From NCBI GenBank assembly GCA_947168655.1, contig CAMVMU010000010.1, positions 1 through 43,230 of the forward strand: 43,230 nucleotides of DNA, read 5' to 3'. Shown in pieces: positions 7,502 to 15,447 of the stretch. The notes beneath the pieces are model-generated. The model saw nothing but the letters and a program-made list of their open reading frames with translations. It was not told the DNA's origin and did no database searches. Within the stretch, counting starts at the first letter, position 1, and each line of letters begins with the position of its first letter. The translations under genes were made by a program, and so were the position numbers. Source of the stretch: an uncultured Oscillospiraceae bacterium (lineage in GTDB: Bacteria > Bacillota > Clostridia > Oscillospirales > Oscillospiraceae).

Positions 7502-8536
7502 ATGCAGATCGCCAGCAGTCCCTACGGCGTCACGGCTGACGGGAGAAACGTGACGTGCTATACGATGACAAACAGCAACGGCATGCAGGCCCGTTTCCTG
7601 GATTACGGCTGCGTCCTGACCCATCTGATCCTGCCGGATCGGAGCGGGAAGCCCACGGATGTGGTGCTGGGGTACGACACCCTGGCCGACTATGAGGCGG
7701 ATCCGGCCTATATGGGCGCTCTGGTGGGGCGCTACGCCAACAGAATAAAGGATTCTGCCTTTACACTGAACGGCAGAGAAATCCGTCTCGCGCCCAATGA
7801 CGGAGCCAACCATCTCCACGGCGTTTTGAGCAAGCGGGTTTTCCACGGCACAGTGGGAAACGACTGCCTGCGCCTGACCTATACCAGCCCGGATGGGGAG
7901 GACGGTCTGCCGGGAACGGTGCGCATCACGGTGCGCTATTCCCTGGACGACAACAACGTATTGACCATGGGATATGAGGCGGTCAGCGACGCGGATACGG
8001 TGCTGAACCTCACCAACCACAGCTACTTCAACTTGGCAGGCCACCGCAGCGGGCGGATAGACGGGCAGCTGCTCCAGATCGCGGCGGACACTTTTTTGGA
8101 GACGGCGGACGACACCTGCCCCACCGGGCAGATCCTGCCGGCGGAGGGTGCCATGGACTTTCGCCGTCTGCGGCCCATCGGCGGTGAACCCACCTGCGAA
8201 CAGATGGAGATGGTGGGCGGCTACGATCACTGCTATGTGCTCCGGCCTGACACGGCGCCTGCGGCACTGGCCTACTGCCCCCAGACAGGCATTGCCCTCA
8301 CGGTGGCCACCACTCAGCCGGGGCTGCAGCTCTACACCGGGAATTACCTGGAAGACGTCCCGCGGCCCGGCAAGGGCGGTGCTCGATACGTGCAGCGCAG
8401 CGGGTTTGCCCTGGAAACACAGCACTATCCCTGCGCGCCGAATTATCCGCAGTTTCCCTCAGCGGTGCTGCAGGCGGGACAGACGTTCCGGGAGACGACA
8501 TACTATCAATTACACATACTGAATCAACTGAAATAA
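7502..8536 (+). CDS. galM: Aldose 1-epimerase (galactose mutarotase)
   Basis: A 344-aa mutarotase that interconverts alpha and beta anomers of galactose or glucose. The family landmarks are GRYANRI (77-82), NGANHLHG-type segment near 99-107, catalytic His173 in TNHSYFNL, and catalytic Glu305 in FALETQHYP. The ATG at 7502 follows a strong GAGGGGAGGGG; the upstream ATG at 7421 lies before the promoter. It is a single-gene unit ending in the terminator shared with the convergent acyl-CoA ligase gene. Confidence 0.95.
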   Translation: MQIASSPYGVTADGRNVTCYTMTNSNGMQARFLDYGCVLTHLILPDRSGKPTDVVLGYDTLADYEADPAYMGALVGRYANRIKDSAFTLNGREIRLAPNDGANHLHGVLSKRVFHGTVGNDCLRLTYTSPDGEDGLPGTVRITVRYSLDDNNVLTMGYEAVSDADTVLNLTNHSYFNLAGHRSGRIDGQLLQIAADTFLETADDTCPTGQILPAEGAMDFRRLRPIGGEPTCEQMEMVGGYDHCYVLRPDTAPAALAYCPQTGIALTVATTQPGLQLYTGNYLEDVPRPGKGGARYVQRSGFALETQHYPCAPNYPQFPSAVLQAGQTFRETTYYQLHILNQLK

Positions 8537-8571
8537 AAACGGTGTCAAGGATATCTCCTTGACACCGTTTT
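8536..8571. terminator. Bidirectional terminator between galM and the acyl-CoA ligase gene
   Basis: A perfect 16-bp stem (AAAACGGTGTCAAGGA and its complement) with a tatc loop. It begins at the last base of the galM stop and gives T-runs in both directions. Confidence 0.9.
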
Positions 8572-8588
8572 GTTTCCTTCAATGGGGA

Positions 8589-10316
8589 TTATTGCTGCTT
8601 CTCGGCGGCGATCTTGGCCAGTTCCTCTTCCTCCAGAACGCGGTAGGCCACCTTGCCCACCAACGTCTTGGGCAGCTCCTCCCGGAACTCAATGTCATAG
8701 GGCATGGCGTACTTGGCGATGTGCTTGCGGCAGTAGTCGAGGAGCTCCTGCTTGCAGGACTCTGTGGGCACGTAGCCGGGCTTAAGCACCACGAAGGCCT
8801 TGACCTTCTGGATCTTGATGGGATCGGGCAGACCGATGACACAGCTGATCTGCACGTACTCATGGCCGTCCAGGATGTTCTCCAGCTGGGAGGGGTAGAC
8901 ATTGTAGCCGTTGGTAACGATCATGCGCTTGATGCGCTGGCGGAAGTAGATGTAGCCCTCCTCGTCCATGACGCCCAGATCGCCGGTATGGACCCAGGTC
9001 ATGCCGTCGGCGTGGGTGCGGAGGGTGTTGGCGGTTTCCTCCGGCTGGTTGACGTACTCCAGCATAACGGTGGGGCCGGCGAGGCAGATCTCGCCTTCGG
9101 TGCCGTAGGGCACCTCCTCCTCGGTGCCGGGCGCCACGATCTTGTAGAAGGTGTCGGGGAAGGGGATGCCGATGGAGCCCTCCTTGGGCTTATCCATGGG
9201 GGTCAGACAGCTGGCGGTGACGCACTCGGTGGTGCCGTAGCCCTCACGTACGCCCACGGCGCAGCCGTGGTCGTGGAGGAAGGCGTCAAACCGCTTCTTC
9301 AGCTCAATGCTGAGGCTGTCGCCGCCGGAGAAGACGCCCTTGAGACAGCTCAGGTCCACGCCATCCATTTCCGGGATGCGCAGCAGCGCCTCAAAGAGGG
9401 AGGGCACGCCGGCGATGAGGTTGGGCTGGTGCTTCTTCAGCAGCTCGGCATAGGTTTTGGGGGTAAAGCGGGGCACCAGGATGCAGTCGCCGCCGTTGGC
9501 CAGCATGGAGTGGATGCTGACGCCCAAACCGAAGCCGTGGAACATGGGCATGATAGCCAGCATCTTGTGCCCGGCGTGGAAGAAGGGGTTGGTGGCAACG
9601 ATCTGGGCGGCCAGGGCGTTGAAGTTGCGGTTACTGAGCAGGATGCCCTTGGTGGTGCCGGTGGTGCCGCCGGAGTAGAGAATGGCGGCAGGGTCCGTAT
9701 CCTTGCGGCGGACCTTGTAGATCTCCACGTGTTCACCCTGCTTGAGGAAATCCTTCCACAGAATGACGCCGCCCTTCTTGGGTACGGGGGCGATCTTCCG
9801 GCCCTCGGTGAGGGCAAAGCCAACCTTCATCAGAGGGGAGAGCTCGTCCTTGACGGAGGCGATGATCAGGTTGGGCAGGTTCACGGCCTTGCGGACGTTC
9901 TCAAACTTGGGGTAGAACTGATCCAGGGTCAGGGCGGCCACGGAGTTGCTGTCCCGCAGGTAGAAGGCGATCTCGCTCTCGGCGGACAGGGGGTGGACCA
10001 TGTTGGCAATGGCGCCCACCATGTTCACCGCGTAGAACATGGCCACGGTCTGGGGGGCGTTGGGCATACAGATGGTGACCTTGTCGCCCTCCCGGATGCC
10101 CAGTGCCTTCAGTCCCTTGGCGCAGGCCTCGATCTTCTCCCACATTTTGGCGTAGGTGGTGTGGCGGCCCATGAACTCGTAGGCAATGTAGTCGGGGTAC
10201 TGCTTGACGATCTCCTCCACCTTGCCGGACATGGAGAGGGTGGAGTACTCCAGCGTGGCGGGCACGCCCGGGTCCATACTGGACAGCCAGGGCGCTTTCA
10301 CAGCGGTCTCATTCAT
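8589..10316 (-). CDS. AMP-binding acyl-CoA synthetase (fatty-acid/long-chain type)
   Basis: A 575-aa class I adenylate-forming enzyme. It contains the P-loop YSGGTTGTTKG (214-224), the A5 motif GYGTTE (359-364), the A7 motif HTGDLG (443-448) and a C-terminal PKTLVGKV segment with the catalytic Lys. These activate a carboxylate with ATP and transfer it to CoA or another thiol. The substrate cannot be read from the sequence; length and motifs fit medium/long-chain acyl-CoA ligases. It overlaps the preceding E2-like acyltransferase gene by 8 bp, so the two are probably translationally coupled and functionally linked. Confidence 0.9.
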   Translation of the reverse strand: MNETAVKAPWLSSMDPGVPATLEYSTLSMSGKVEEIVKQYPDYIAYEFMGRHTTYAKMWEKIEACAKGLKALGIREGDKVTICMPNAPQTVAMFYAVNMVGAIANMVHPLSAESEIAFYLRDSNSVAALTLDQFYPKFENVRKAVNLPNLIIASVKDELSPLMKVGFALTEGRKIAPVPKKGGVILWKDFLKQGEHVEIYKVRRKDTDPAAILYSGGTTGTTKGILLSNRNFNALAAQIVATNPFFHAGHKMLAIMPMFHGFGLGVSIHSMLANGGDCILVPRFTPKTYAELLKKHQPNLIAGVPSLFEALLRIPEMDGVDLSCLKGVFSGGDSLSIELKKRFDAFLHDHGCAVGVREGYGTTECVTASCLTPMDKPKEGSIGIPFPDTFYKIVAPGTEEEVPYGTEGEICLAGPTVMLEYVNQPEETANTLRTHADGMTWVHTGDLGVMDEEGYIYFRQRIKRMIVTNGYNVYPSQLENILDGHEYVQISCVIGLPDPIKIQKVKAFVVLKPGYVPTESCKQELLDYCRKHIAKYAMPYDIEFREELPKTLVGKVAYRVLEEEELAKIAAEKQQ

Positions 10317-11184
10317 AGGAAACTTCCTCCTTCAAAGGTTTCTCCAGCTCTTCGGGATGCTCCAGCAGATACTTGAGCAGCCGGATGGATTTGGAGTAGT
10401 AATAACCGTCGGCCAGACGCTCGTCGATGGTCAGGCCCAGGTCCAGCGTCTCGCGCATGGTGGCGTTGCCATTGGCGTCAAAGACGGGCGTCATCTTTTT
10501 CTCGCCGATGATACAGAACAGGGAGCAGGTGCCCCAGTTGGTCAGGTGGTGATAGCCGCTCTTGAGCTTAATGGAGCCCAGATTGGAGATGACCACGCTG
10601 CTGTAGTAGGGATCTGTTTCGATCATGGAGGCGGGAACCCAGCCGTGCTTATCCAGCCACATGATAAACTTGATCGCCGTCTTGCTGATAAAGCGGGGCA
10701 GCTTGTTAAGCGTGTCCATGCTGTCGGTGGTGGGATCGACCTTCTCACTGCGGCAGCTCTTCACCTGGGAGCGGATGTACTGGTGAACGGATTCGATGTT
10801 GTCATCCTCTTTGGCGCGAAGGGTGGCCAGCGCCTCGGCTCCGTAGTCGGCGAACTCCTTCTTCACCACGAAGGAGGCGGAGATGTTGTTGCGCATGTAA
10901 AAGTTCTGGTTGGCGATGAAGCGGTTCAGCTTGGGCCGAAGCATGATGGTCTTGACCAGGGCTGCCACGATCACGTGAAAGAAGGTATAGGGAAAATCGG
11001 TCTCGTTTTCGTTCTTCCGGGCGATGTACTCCTTGATGGCGGTCAGGTCGATGCGCTCGGAGATGTAGGCCTCATTGTCGCAGCGGTTGGGGTAGATGAC
11101 ACCGGTGATGAACTGAATGGAGGGCAGATCGCGGAGCAGCTTGCCGTCCTTCCGGTCACCCCAGCGGCGTTTTTCTTTTTCCAT
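10309..11184 (-). CDS. 2-oxoacid dehydrogenase E2/CAT-like acyltransferase domain protein with altered catalytic motif
   Basis: A 291-aa protein made only of the chloramphenicol-acetyltransferase-like catalytic fold used by E2 dihydrolipoyl acyltransferases. It has no lipoyl or subunit-binding domain. Near the C-terminus, LDLGLTIDERLADG (247-260) aligns with the E2 motif DHRxxDG, with Glu255 in place of the catalytic His. YHHLTNWGTCSLFCIIGE (211-228) matches the internal strand region. The start is uncertain: ATG 11184 or GTG 11190 lies downstream of GGGAG (11196-11200), while ATG 11205 lies almost at the predicted transcript start and has no ribosome site. The pairing with an acyl-CoA ligase suggests acyl transfer, but the acceptor is unknown. 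Confidence 0.8.
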   Translation of the reverse strand: MEKEKRRWGDRKDGKLLRDLPSIQFITGVIYPNRCDNEAYISERIDLTAIKEYIARKNENETDFPYTFFHVIVAALVKTIMLRPKLNRFIANQNFYMRNNISASFVVKKEFADYGAEALATLRAKEDDNIESVHQYIRSQVKSCRSEKVDPTTDSMDTLNKLPRFISKTAIKFIMWLDKHGWVPASMIETDPYYSSVVISNLGSIKLKSGYHHLTNWGTCSLFCIIGEKKMTPVFDANGNATMRETLDLGLTIDERLADGYYYSKSIRLLKYLLEHPEELEKPLKEEVSYE

Positions 11185-11219
11185 GTTCACATTAACTCCC
11201 GTCATAAAAATGATACCAT

Positions 11220-11248
11220 ATTATAACAGGGTATTCTGCATTTTTCCA
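11220..11248 (-). promoter_or_regulatory. Promoter of the acyltransferase/acyl-CoA ligase operon
   Basis: On the minus strand TGGAAA (11243-11248), 17 bp, TATAAT (11220-11225), with TGT before the -10 as an extended -10. Confidence 0.55.
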
Positions 11249-11271
11249 CATTTTATTTACAATTTATTCAA

Positions 11272-11299
11272 AAAGTCCCCCTGTTTCCAGGGGGACTTT
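11272..11299 (-). terminator. Terminator of asnS
   Basis: Perfect 12-bp stem AAAGTCCCCCTG/CAGGGGGACTTT with a 4-nt loop, followed on the minus strand by TTTTTGAAT. Confidence 0.9.
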
Positions 11300-11337
11300 C
11301 GGACAGGCTGTGAGATTGTATGCAGGGGAGTAAAGAA

Positions 11338-12732
11338 TCAGAACTCGGCGTTGCCCACGGTGCGGGGGTGGAGCTCCACGTCCCGGATGTTGCTGACGCC
11401 GGTGAGGTACATGACCATGCGCTCAAAGCCCAGGCCGAAGCCGGCGTGGGTGCAGGAGCCGTAGCGCCGCAAATCGCAGTACCACCAGTAGTCCTCGGGC
11501 TTCATGCCCAGCTCCTTGATCCGCGCCTCCAGCACCTCCAGCCGCTCCTCGCGCTGACTGCCGCCCACGATCTCGCCGATGCCGGGCACCAGGCAGTCCG
11601 CTGCGGCCACGGTCTTGCCGTCGTCATTGAGGCGCATATAGAAGGCTTTGATCTCCTTGGGGTAGTCGGTGACGAACACCGGGCGCTTGTAGACCTGCTC
11701 GGTGAGGAACCGCTCGTGCTCGGTCTGGAGGTCAGTGCCCCAGTCCACGGGGAAGTCAAACTGGTCGTTGTGCTTTTTCAGAATCTCCACCGCCTCGGTG
11801 TAGCTGACCCGGGCGAAGTCGCTGGAGGCCACGTGCTCCAGCCGCTCCTTCAGGCCCTTGTCCACGAAGCTGTTGAAGAAGTTGATTTCATCGGGGCAGC
11901 GCTCCAGCACCTTGGTGATAATGTGCTTGATCATAGCCTCGGCCACGTCCATGTCGCCCCGCAGATCGGTAAAGGCCATCTCCGGCTCGATCATCCAGAA
12001 CTCGGCGGCGTGGCGCTGGGTGTTGGAGTTCTCCGCCCGGAAGGTGGGGCCAAAGGTATAGACGTCGCCAAATGCCATGGCAAAGTTCTCGGCATTCAGC
12101 TGGCCGGACACGGTGAGACTGGTCTTTTTGCCGAAAAAGTCCTGGCTGTAGTCCACGGCGCCATCCTCGGTGCGGGGGATGTTGTTCAGGTCCAGGGTGG
12201 TCACCTGAAACATCTCGCCGGCGCCCTCGGCGTCGGAGCCGGTAATAATGGGGGTATGAACGTAGACGAATCCCCGGTTCTGGAAGAACTCGTGGATGGC
12301 GTAGGCCGCCGCAGAGCGCACCCGGAAGGTGGCGCTGAAGAGGTTGGTGCGGGGGCGCAGATGCTGGATGGTGCGCAGGAACTCCACGCTGTGGCGCTTC
12401 TTCTGCAGGGGGTAGTCGGGAGTGGATTTGCCCTCCACGGTGATCTGGGCGGCCCGCAGCTCCAGGGGCTGCTTGGCCTCCGGAGTCAGCACCACGGTGC
12501 CCCGGACGATGAGGGCGGCGCCCACGTTCTGAGCGGCAATTTCCTTATAATTATCCAGCTCGTCGGCGGACATGACCACCTGCAGATTTTTAAAGCAGGA
12601 TCCGTCGTTGAGTTCGATGAAGCCGAAGGTCTTCATATCGCGGATGGTGCGCGCCCAGCCGCATACGGTGATCTCCTTGCCGCCCAGCGCCTCCTGATCG
12701 GCAAAGACGGCGGCGATTTTGACTCGTTCCAT
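11338..12732 (-). CDS. asnS: Asparaginyl-tRNA synthetase
   Basis: A 464-aa class IIb aminoacyl-tRNA synthetase that charges tRNA-Asn. The N-terminal OB-fold anticodon domain ([25 protein letters not shown] region) is followed by the catalytic domain with [24 protein letters not shown] (motif 2) and [15 protein letters not shown] (motif 3). [11 protein letters not shown] distinguishes AsnRS from AspRS. The ATG at 12732 follows AAAGGTGG; the frame upstream to 12837 runs through the promoter and is not translated. Confidence 0.96.
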   Translation of the reverse strand: MERVKIAAVFADQEALGGKEITVCGWARTIRDMKTFGFIELNDGSCFKNLQVVMSADELDNYKEIAAQNVGAALIVRGTVVLTPEAKQPLELRAAQITVEGKSTPDYPLQKKRHSVEFLRTIQHLRPRTNLFSATFRVRSAAAYAIHEFFQNRGFVYVHTPIITGSDAEGAGEMFQVTTLDLNNIPRTEDGAVDYSQDFFGKKTSLTVSGQLNAENFAMAFGDVYTFGPTFRAENSNTQRHAAEFWMIEPEMAFTDLRGDMDVAEAMIKHIITKVLERCPDEINFFNSFVDKGLKERLEHVASSDFARVSYTEAVEILKKHNDQFDFPVDWGTDLQTEHERFLTEQVYKRPVFVTDYPKEIKAFYMRLNDDGKTVAAADCLVPGIGEIVGGSQREERLEVLEARIKELGMKPEDYWWYCDLRRYGSCTHAGFGLGFERMVMYLTGVSNIRDVELHPRTVGNAEF

Positions 12733-12771
12733 ATGTGTTCCACCTTTTCGTGAGAATTTACAGTATCGCTT

Positions 12772-12800
12772 ATTATATACCATGATTTTCCCCTTGACAA
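12772..12800 (-). promoter_or_regulatory. Promoter of asnS
   Basis: TTGTCA (12795-12800), 17 bp, TATAAT (12772-12777) on the minus strand. No T-box leader is visible; the leader is only about 35 nt. Confidence 0.75.
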
Positions 12801-12821
12801 GGGCTTTTCCGCCCGGCATCG

Positions 12822-12850
12822 TTGACTTTTTGCGCATTCACCCTTACAAT
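12822..12850 (+). promoter_or_regulatory. Promoter of the psuK-psuG operon
   Basis: TTGACT (12822-12827), 17 bp, TACAAT (12845-12850), divergent from the asnS promoter. Confidence 0.75.
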
Positions 12851-12878
12851 AGGGGCACTGAGAGAGGAGATGACTGGG

Positions 12879-13805
12879 ATGCGGTCGGTCGTTGTGATCG
12901 GTGCAGTGAATATGGATATCGGAGCGGTGTCTTCGGCGCCTCTGGTGGAGCGGGACTCCAACCCCGGCCGGGTGGGCACGTCCCTGGGCGGCGTGGGCCG
13001 GAACATTGCCCACAACCTGTGCCTCCTGGGTGTGGACACCGCCATGGTGACCGTCCTGGGTGACGACGCCTTTGCCGCCGCCATCCGCCGCGGGGCGGAA
13101 GAGATCGGCCTGGACCTAAGCCACAGCGCTGTGATCCCCGGCGCCCGCACCTCCACCTACGTCTACCTATCCCAGCCGGACGGCGATATGGCACTGGCCG
13201 TCAGCGATATGGACATCTACGCCCACATGACGCCGGAATATCTGGCGGAGCGGCTGGACTTCATCAACGGTGCCGCAATGGTGGTGCTGGACGCCAACCT
13301 GCCGGAAGAGAGCATCGTGTGGCTGTGCGACCACGTCACCGTTCCCATTGTGGCGGACCCGGTCTCCACCGTTAAGGCGAAAAAGTTTCAGCCTGTGCTT
13401 GGAAAGCTGACGGCTCTGAAGCCCAACCGGCTGGAGGCAGAGCGCCTCAGCGGTCTGCCCATTCTGGACTTGGCCGACGCCGGCCGAGCCGCGGAAAAGC
13501 TGCTGGAAACGGGACTGAAACAGGTGTATATTTCCCTCTCGTCCGATGGGATATTCGCCGCAAATCACTGCGGAGAACGGGCCTATTTCCCCTGTCCTGC
13601 GGTGAAGATTGTCAACGCCACCGGCGGCGGAGACGCCATGGTAGCGGCGCTGACGGCATCACTGCTGCGAGGTGAAGGGCTGAAGCGCACGGCACAAAAC
13701 GCCATCTGTGCCGGAGCCTTCGCCAGCATGGCGGACACCACCATCCAGCCGGCCTTGAGCTGGGAAAACATTGAGAGATTACGCGAAAGTGAGGAATGGA
13801 AATGA
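12879..13805 (+). CDS. psuK: Pseudouridine kinase (PfkB family)
   Basis: A 308-aa ribokinase-fold sugar kinase. The N-terminal GAVNMDIGA, the glycine-rich VGTSLGGVGRNIAHNL and the C-terminal NATGGGDAMVAAL (with the catalytic Asp of the GxGD motif) identify PfkB kinases. Its start-stop overlap (ATGA) with psuG assigns it to phosphorylating pseudouridine to pseudouridine 5'-phosphate. The ATG at 12879 was chosen because GAGAGGAG lies about 10 nt upstream; an ATG at 12870 touches that site directly. Confidence 0.93.
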   Translation: MRSVVVIGAVNMDIGAVSSAPLVERDSNPGRVGTSLGGVGRNIAHNLCLLGVDTAMVTVLGDDAFAAAIRRGAEEIGLDLSHSAVIPGARTSTYVYLSQPDGDMALAVSDMDIYAHMTPEYLAERLDFINGAAMVVLDANLPEESIVWLCDHVTVPIVADPVSTVKAKKFQPVLGKLTALKPNRLEAERLSGLPILDLADAGRAAEKLLETGLKQVYISLSSDGIFAANHCGERAYFPCPAVKIVNATGGGDAMVAALTASLLRGEGLKRTAQNAICAGAFASMADTTIQPALSWENIERLRESEEWK

Positions 13806-14731
13806 GCTGGAACAAATATTTGGATATTGCCCCGGAGGTACAGGAGGCACTGTGTGAGGGCCGGCCCGTGGTGGCGCTGGAGAGCACCATTATCTCCCAC
13901 GGCATGCCCTATCCCCAAAACGTGGAGACGGCGCTGAACGTGGAGAAGATCCTCCGTGAGGGCGGCGCCGTACCCGCTACCATCGCCATCATCGGCGGAC
14001 GGCTGAAGGCCGGCCTGACGGCGAAGGAGATCGACTATCTGGGCCGCACCGGCGCAGGCGTCACCAAGGCCAGCCGCCGGGATCTGCCGGTGCTGGTGGC
14101 CAGAAAGATGGACGGCGCCACCACCGTCACCACCACCATGATGATCGCCGCCATGGCGGGCATCGAGGTCTTTGCCACCGGCGGCATCGGCGGCGTCCAT
14201 CGCGGCGCCGAAACCACCATGGACATCTCCGCCGACCTGGAGGAGCTGGCCCAAACCCCGGTAATGGTCATCTGCGCAGGAGCCAAGTCCATTCTGGACC
14301 TGGGGCTGACGCTGGAATATCTGGAGACCAAGGGTGTCACCGTCATCGGCTACGGCACAAAGGAGCTGCCCGCCTTCTACACCAGCCACTCCGGCTTCGG
14401 CGTGGACTACGAGCTGGACACCCCGGAGGAGCTGGCAGAGGCCTTCCACGTCAAGCGGGAACTGGGGCTCAGGGGCGGCATGCTGGTCACCAACCCCATC
14501 CCGGACGAGTACGCCATGGATGCGGACGTCATCAACAAGGCCATCGACCAGGCCGTGGCCGAGAGCGTGGAGCAGGGCATCCATGGCAAGGCGGCCACTC
14601 CCTTCCTGCTGGCCCGGGTCAAGGAGCTTACCGGCGGTGACAGCCTCAACTCCAACATCCAGCTGGTCTACAACAACGCCCGCCTGGCGGCCAAAACCGC
14701 CTGCGCTCTGGCGGCGCTGAAGAGGGCATGA
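13802..14731 (+). CDS. psuG: Pseudouridine-5'-phosphate glycosidase
   Basis: A 309-aa enzyme that reversibly cleaves the C-C glycosidic bond of pseudouridine 5'-phosphate to uracil and ribose 5-phosphate. The near-invariant blocks VALESTIISHGMPYPQN, GVTKASRRDLP, ATTVTTTMMIA, FATGGIGGVHRGAE, CAGAKSILD and IHGKAATPFLL are present. It overlaps psuK by 4 bp. Together they form a salvage pathway for RNA-derived pseudouridine; no dedicated transporter is adjacent. Confidence 0.97.
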   Translation: MSWNKYLDIAPEVQEALCEGRPVVALESTIISHGMPYPQNVETALNVEKILREGGAVPATIAIIGGRLKAGLTAKEIDYLGRTGAGVTKASRRDLPVLVARKMDGATTVTTTMMIAAMAGIEVFATGGIGGVHRGAETTMDISADLEELAQTPVMVICAGAKSILDLGLTLEYLETKGVTVIGYGTKELPAFYTSHSGFGVDYELDTPEELAEAFHVKRELGLRGGMLVTNPIPDEYAMDADVINKAIDQAVAESVEQGIHGKAATPFLLARVKELTGGDSLNSNIQLVYNNARLAAKTACALAALKRA

Positions 14732-14732
14732 C

Positions 14733-15026
14733 ATGGGGAAACCGTGGCTCTGGGTACTGATCGGGTATCTAATCCTCGTAAATGTGATTGCCTTTACAGT
14801 CTTTGGCGCGGACAAGATCAAGGCCCGCAAACAGAAGTGGCGCATACCGGAAAAGACCCTTTTCCTCCTTGCTCTGCTGGGCGGCGGTCTGGGCGCTTTT
14901 CTGGGGATGCACATGTTCCATCATAAGACGAAGCACTGGTATTTTCAGGTGTTTATCCCACTGATCCTGGTACTGGAGATCGCCGCCGGAGTCTATCTGT
15001 GGCTCCACCTCAGCGGCAGAATATAA
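14733..15026 (+). CDS. DUF1294 family small membrane protein
   Basis: A 97-aa protein starting 1 bp after psuG. It has two or three hydrophobic helices (about 5-23, 43-61 and 72-91). The DUF1294 signature is visible: DKIKARKQKWRIPEKTL followed by LLGGGLGAFLGM and a HHKTKHWYFQ turn. Function is unknown. It is probably translated from the psuKG transcript. Confidence 0.85.
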   Translation: MGKPWLWVLIGYLILVNVIAFTVFGADKIKARKQKWRIPEKTLFLLALLGGGLGAFLGMHMFHHKTKHWYFQVFIPLILVLEIAAGVYLWLHLSGRI

Positions 15027-15039
15027 GGAGGAAAAGAGA

Positions 15040-15378
15040 ATGGTCATTGACGTTTATGCACAGTACTTTGCAGGGAACTGTGTTTTCAACGGCCTGGAGC
15101 GCCATGGCGCATCGGTGAAGCTGACCTCTGATTCCGAAGGCGGACAGATCCGCTACACCGTCAGCGTCAGCTTTTTCCCCCACCGGGATCCGGAGGATTT
15201 TGCCATCTCCTACGATGCTTATGCCGAGCGGGAGATCTATCACGGCAAGGGCCGCCGGTCCAGAAAACGGGAGGCCGCCATGCTGGAGACGTTCCGCGCC
15301 GAGGCCGACGCCGCGGCATCGGAGCTGGGGGGCACCATTGACTGGGAGCAGCCCCTCATCGAGGCACGCCGGGGATAA
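15040..15378 (+). CDS. Hypothetical protein, 112 aa
   Basis: A soluble, charged 112-aa protein preceded by a strong ribosome site (AAGGAGGAAA) and ending before a terminator, so it is a credible gene. I do not recognise the family. The N-terminal half looks like beta-strands (YTVSVSFFPHRDPEDFAISYD), followed by a basic patch GKGRRSRKRE and an amphipathic helix (MLETFRAEADAAASEL). There is no signal peptide or membrane segment. It is the last gene of the psuKG transcript. Confidence 0.75.
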   Translation: MVIDVYAQYFAGNCVFNGLERHGASVKLTSDSEGGQIRYTVSVSFFPHRDPEDFAISYDAYAEREIYHGKGRRSRKREAAMLETFRAEADAAASELGGTIDWEQPLIEARRG

Positions 15379-15392
15379 GGACATTTAGTTAA

Positions 15393-15432
15393 CATAAAAC
15401 AAGACCACCCATACGGGTGGTCTTGTTTTATG
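15393..15432. terminator. Bidirectional terminator between the 112-aa gene and the M20 gene
   Basis: Perfect 18-bp stem with an atac loop (15411-15414). Its outer arm ATAAAACAAGACC is identical to the arm of the terminator at 5122-5174. Confidence 0.9.
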
Positions 15433-15447
15433 GGATGTACCGTTTGT

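Noticed and set aside
12733-12770. T-box leader for asnS
   Set aside because: The leader is about 35 nt, far too short for a T-box.
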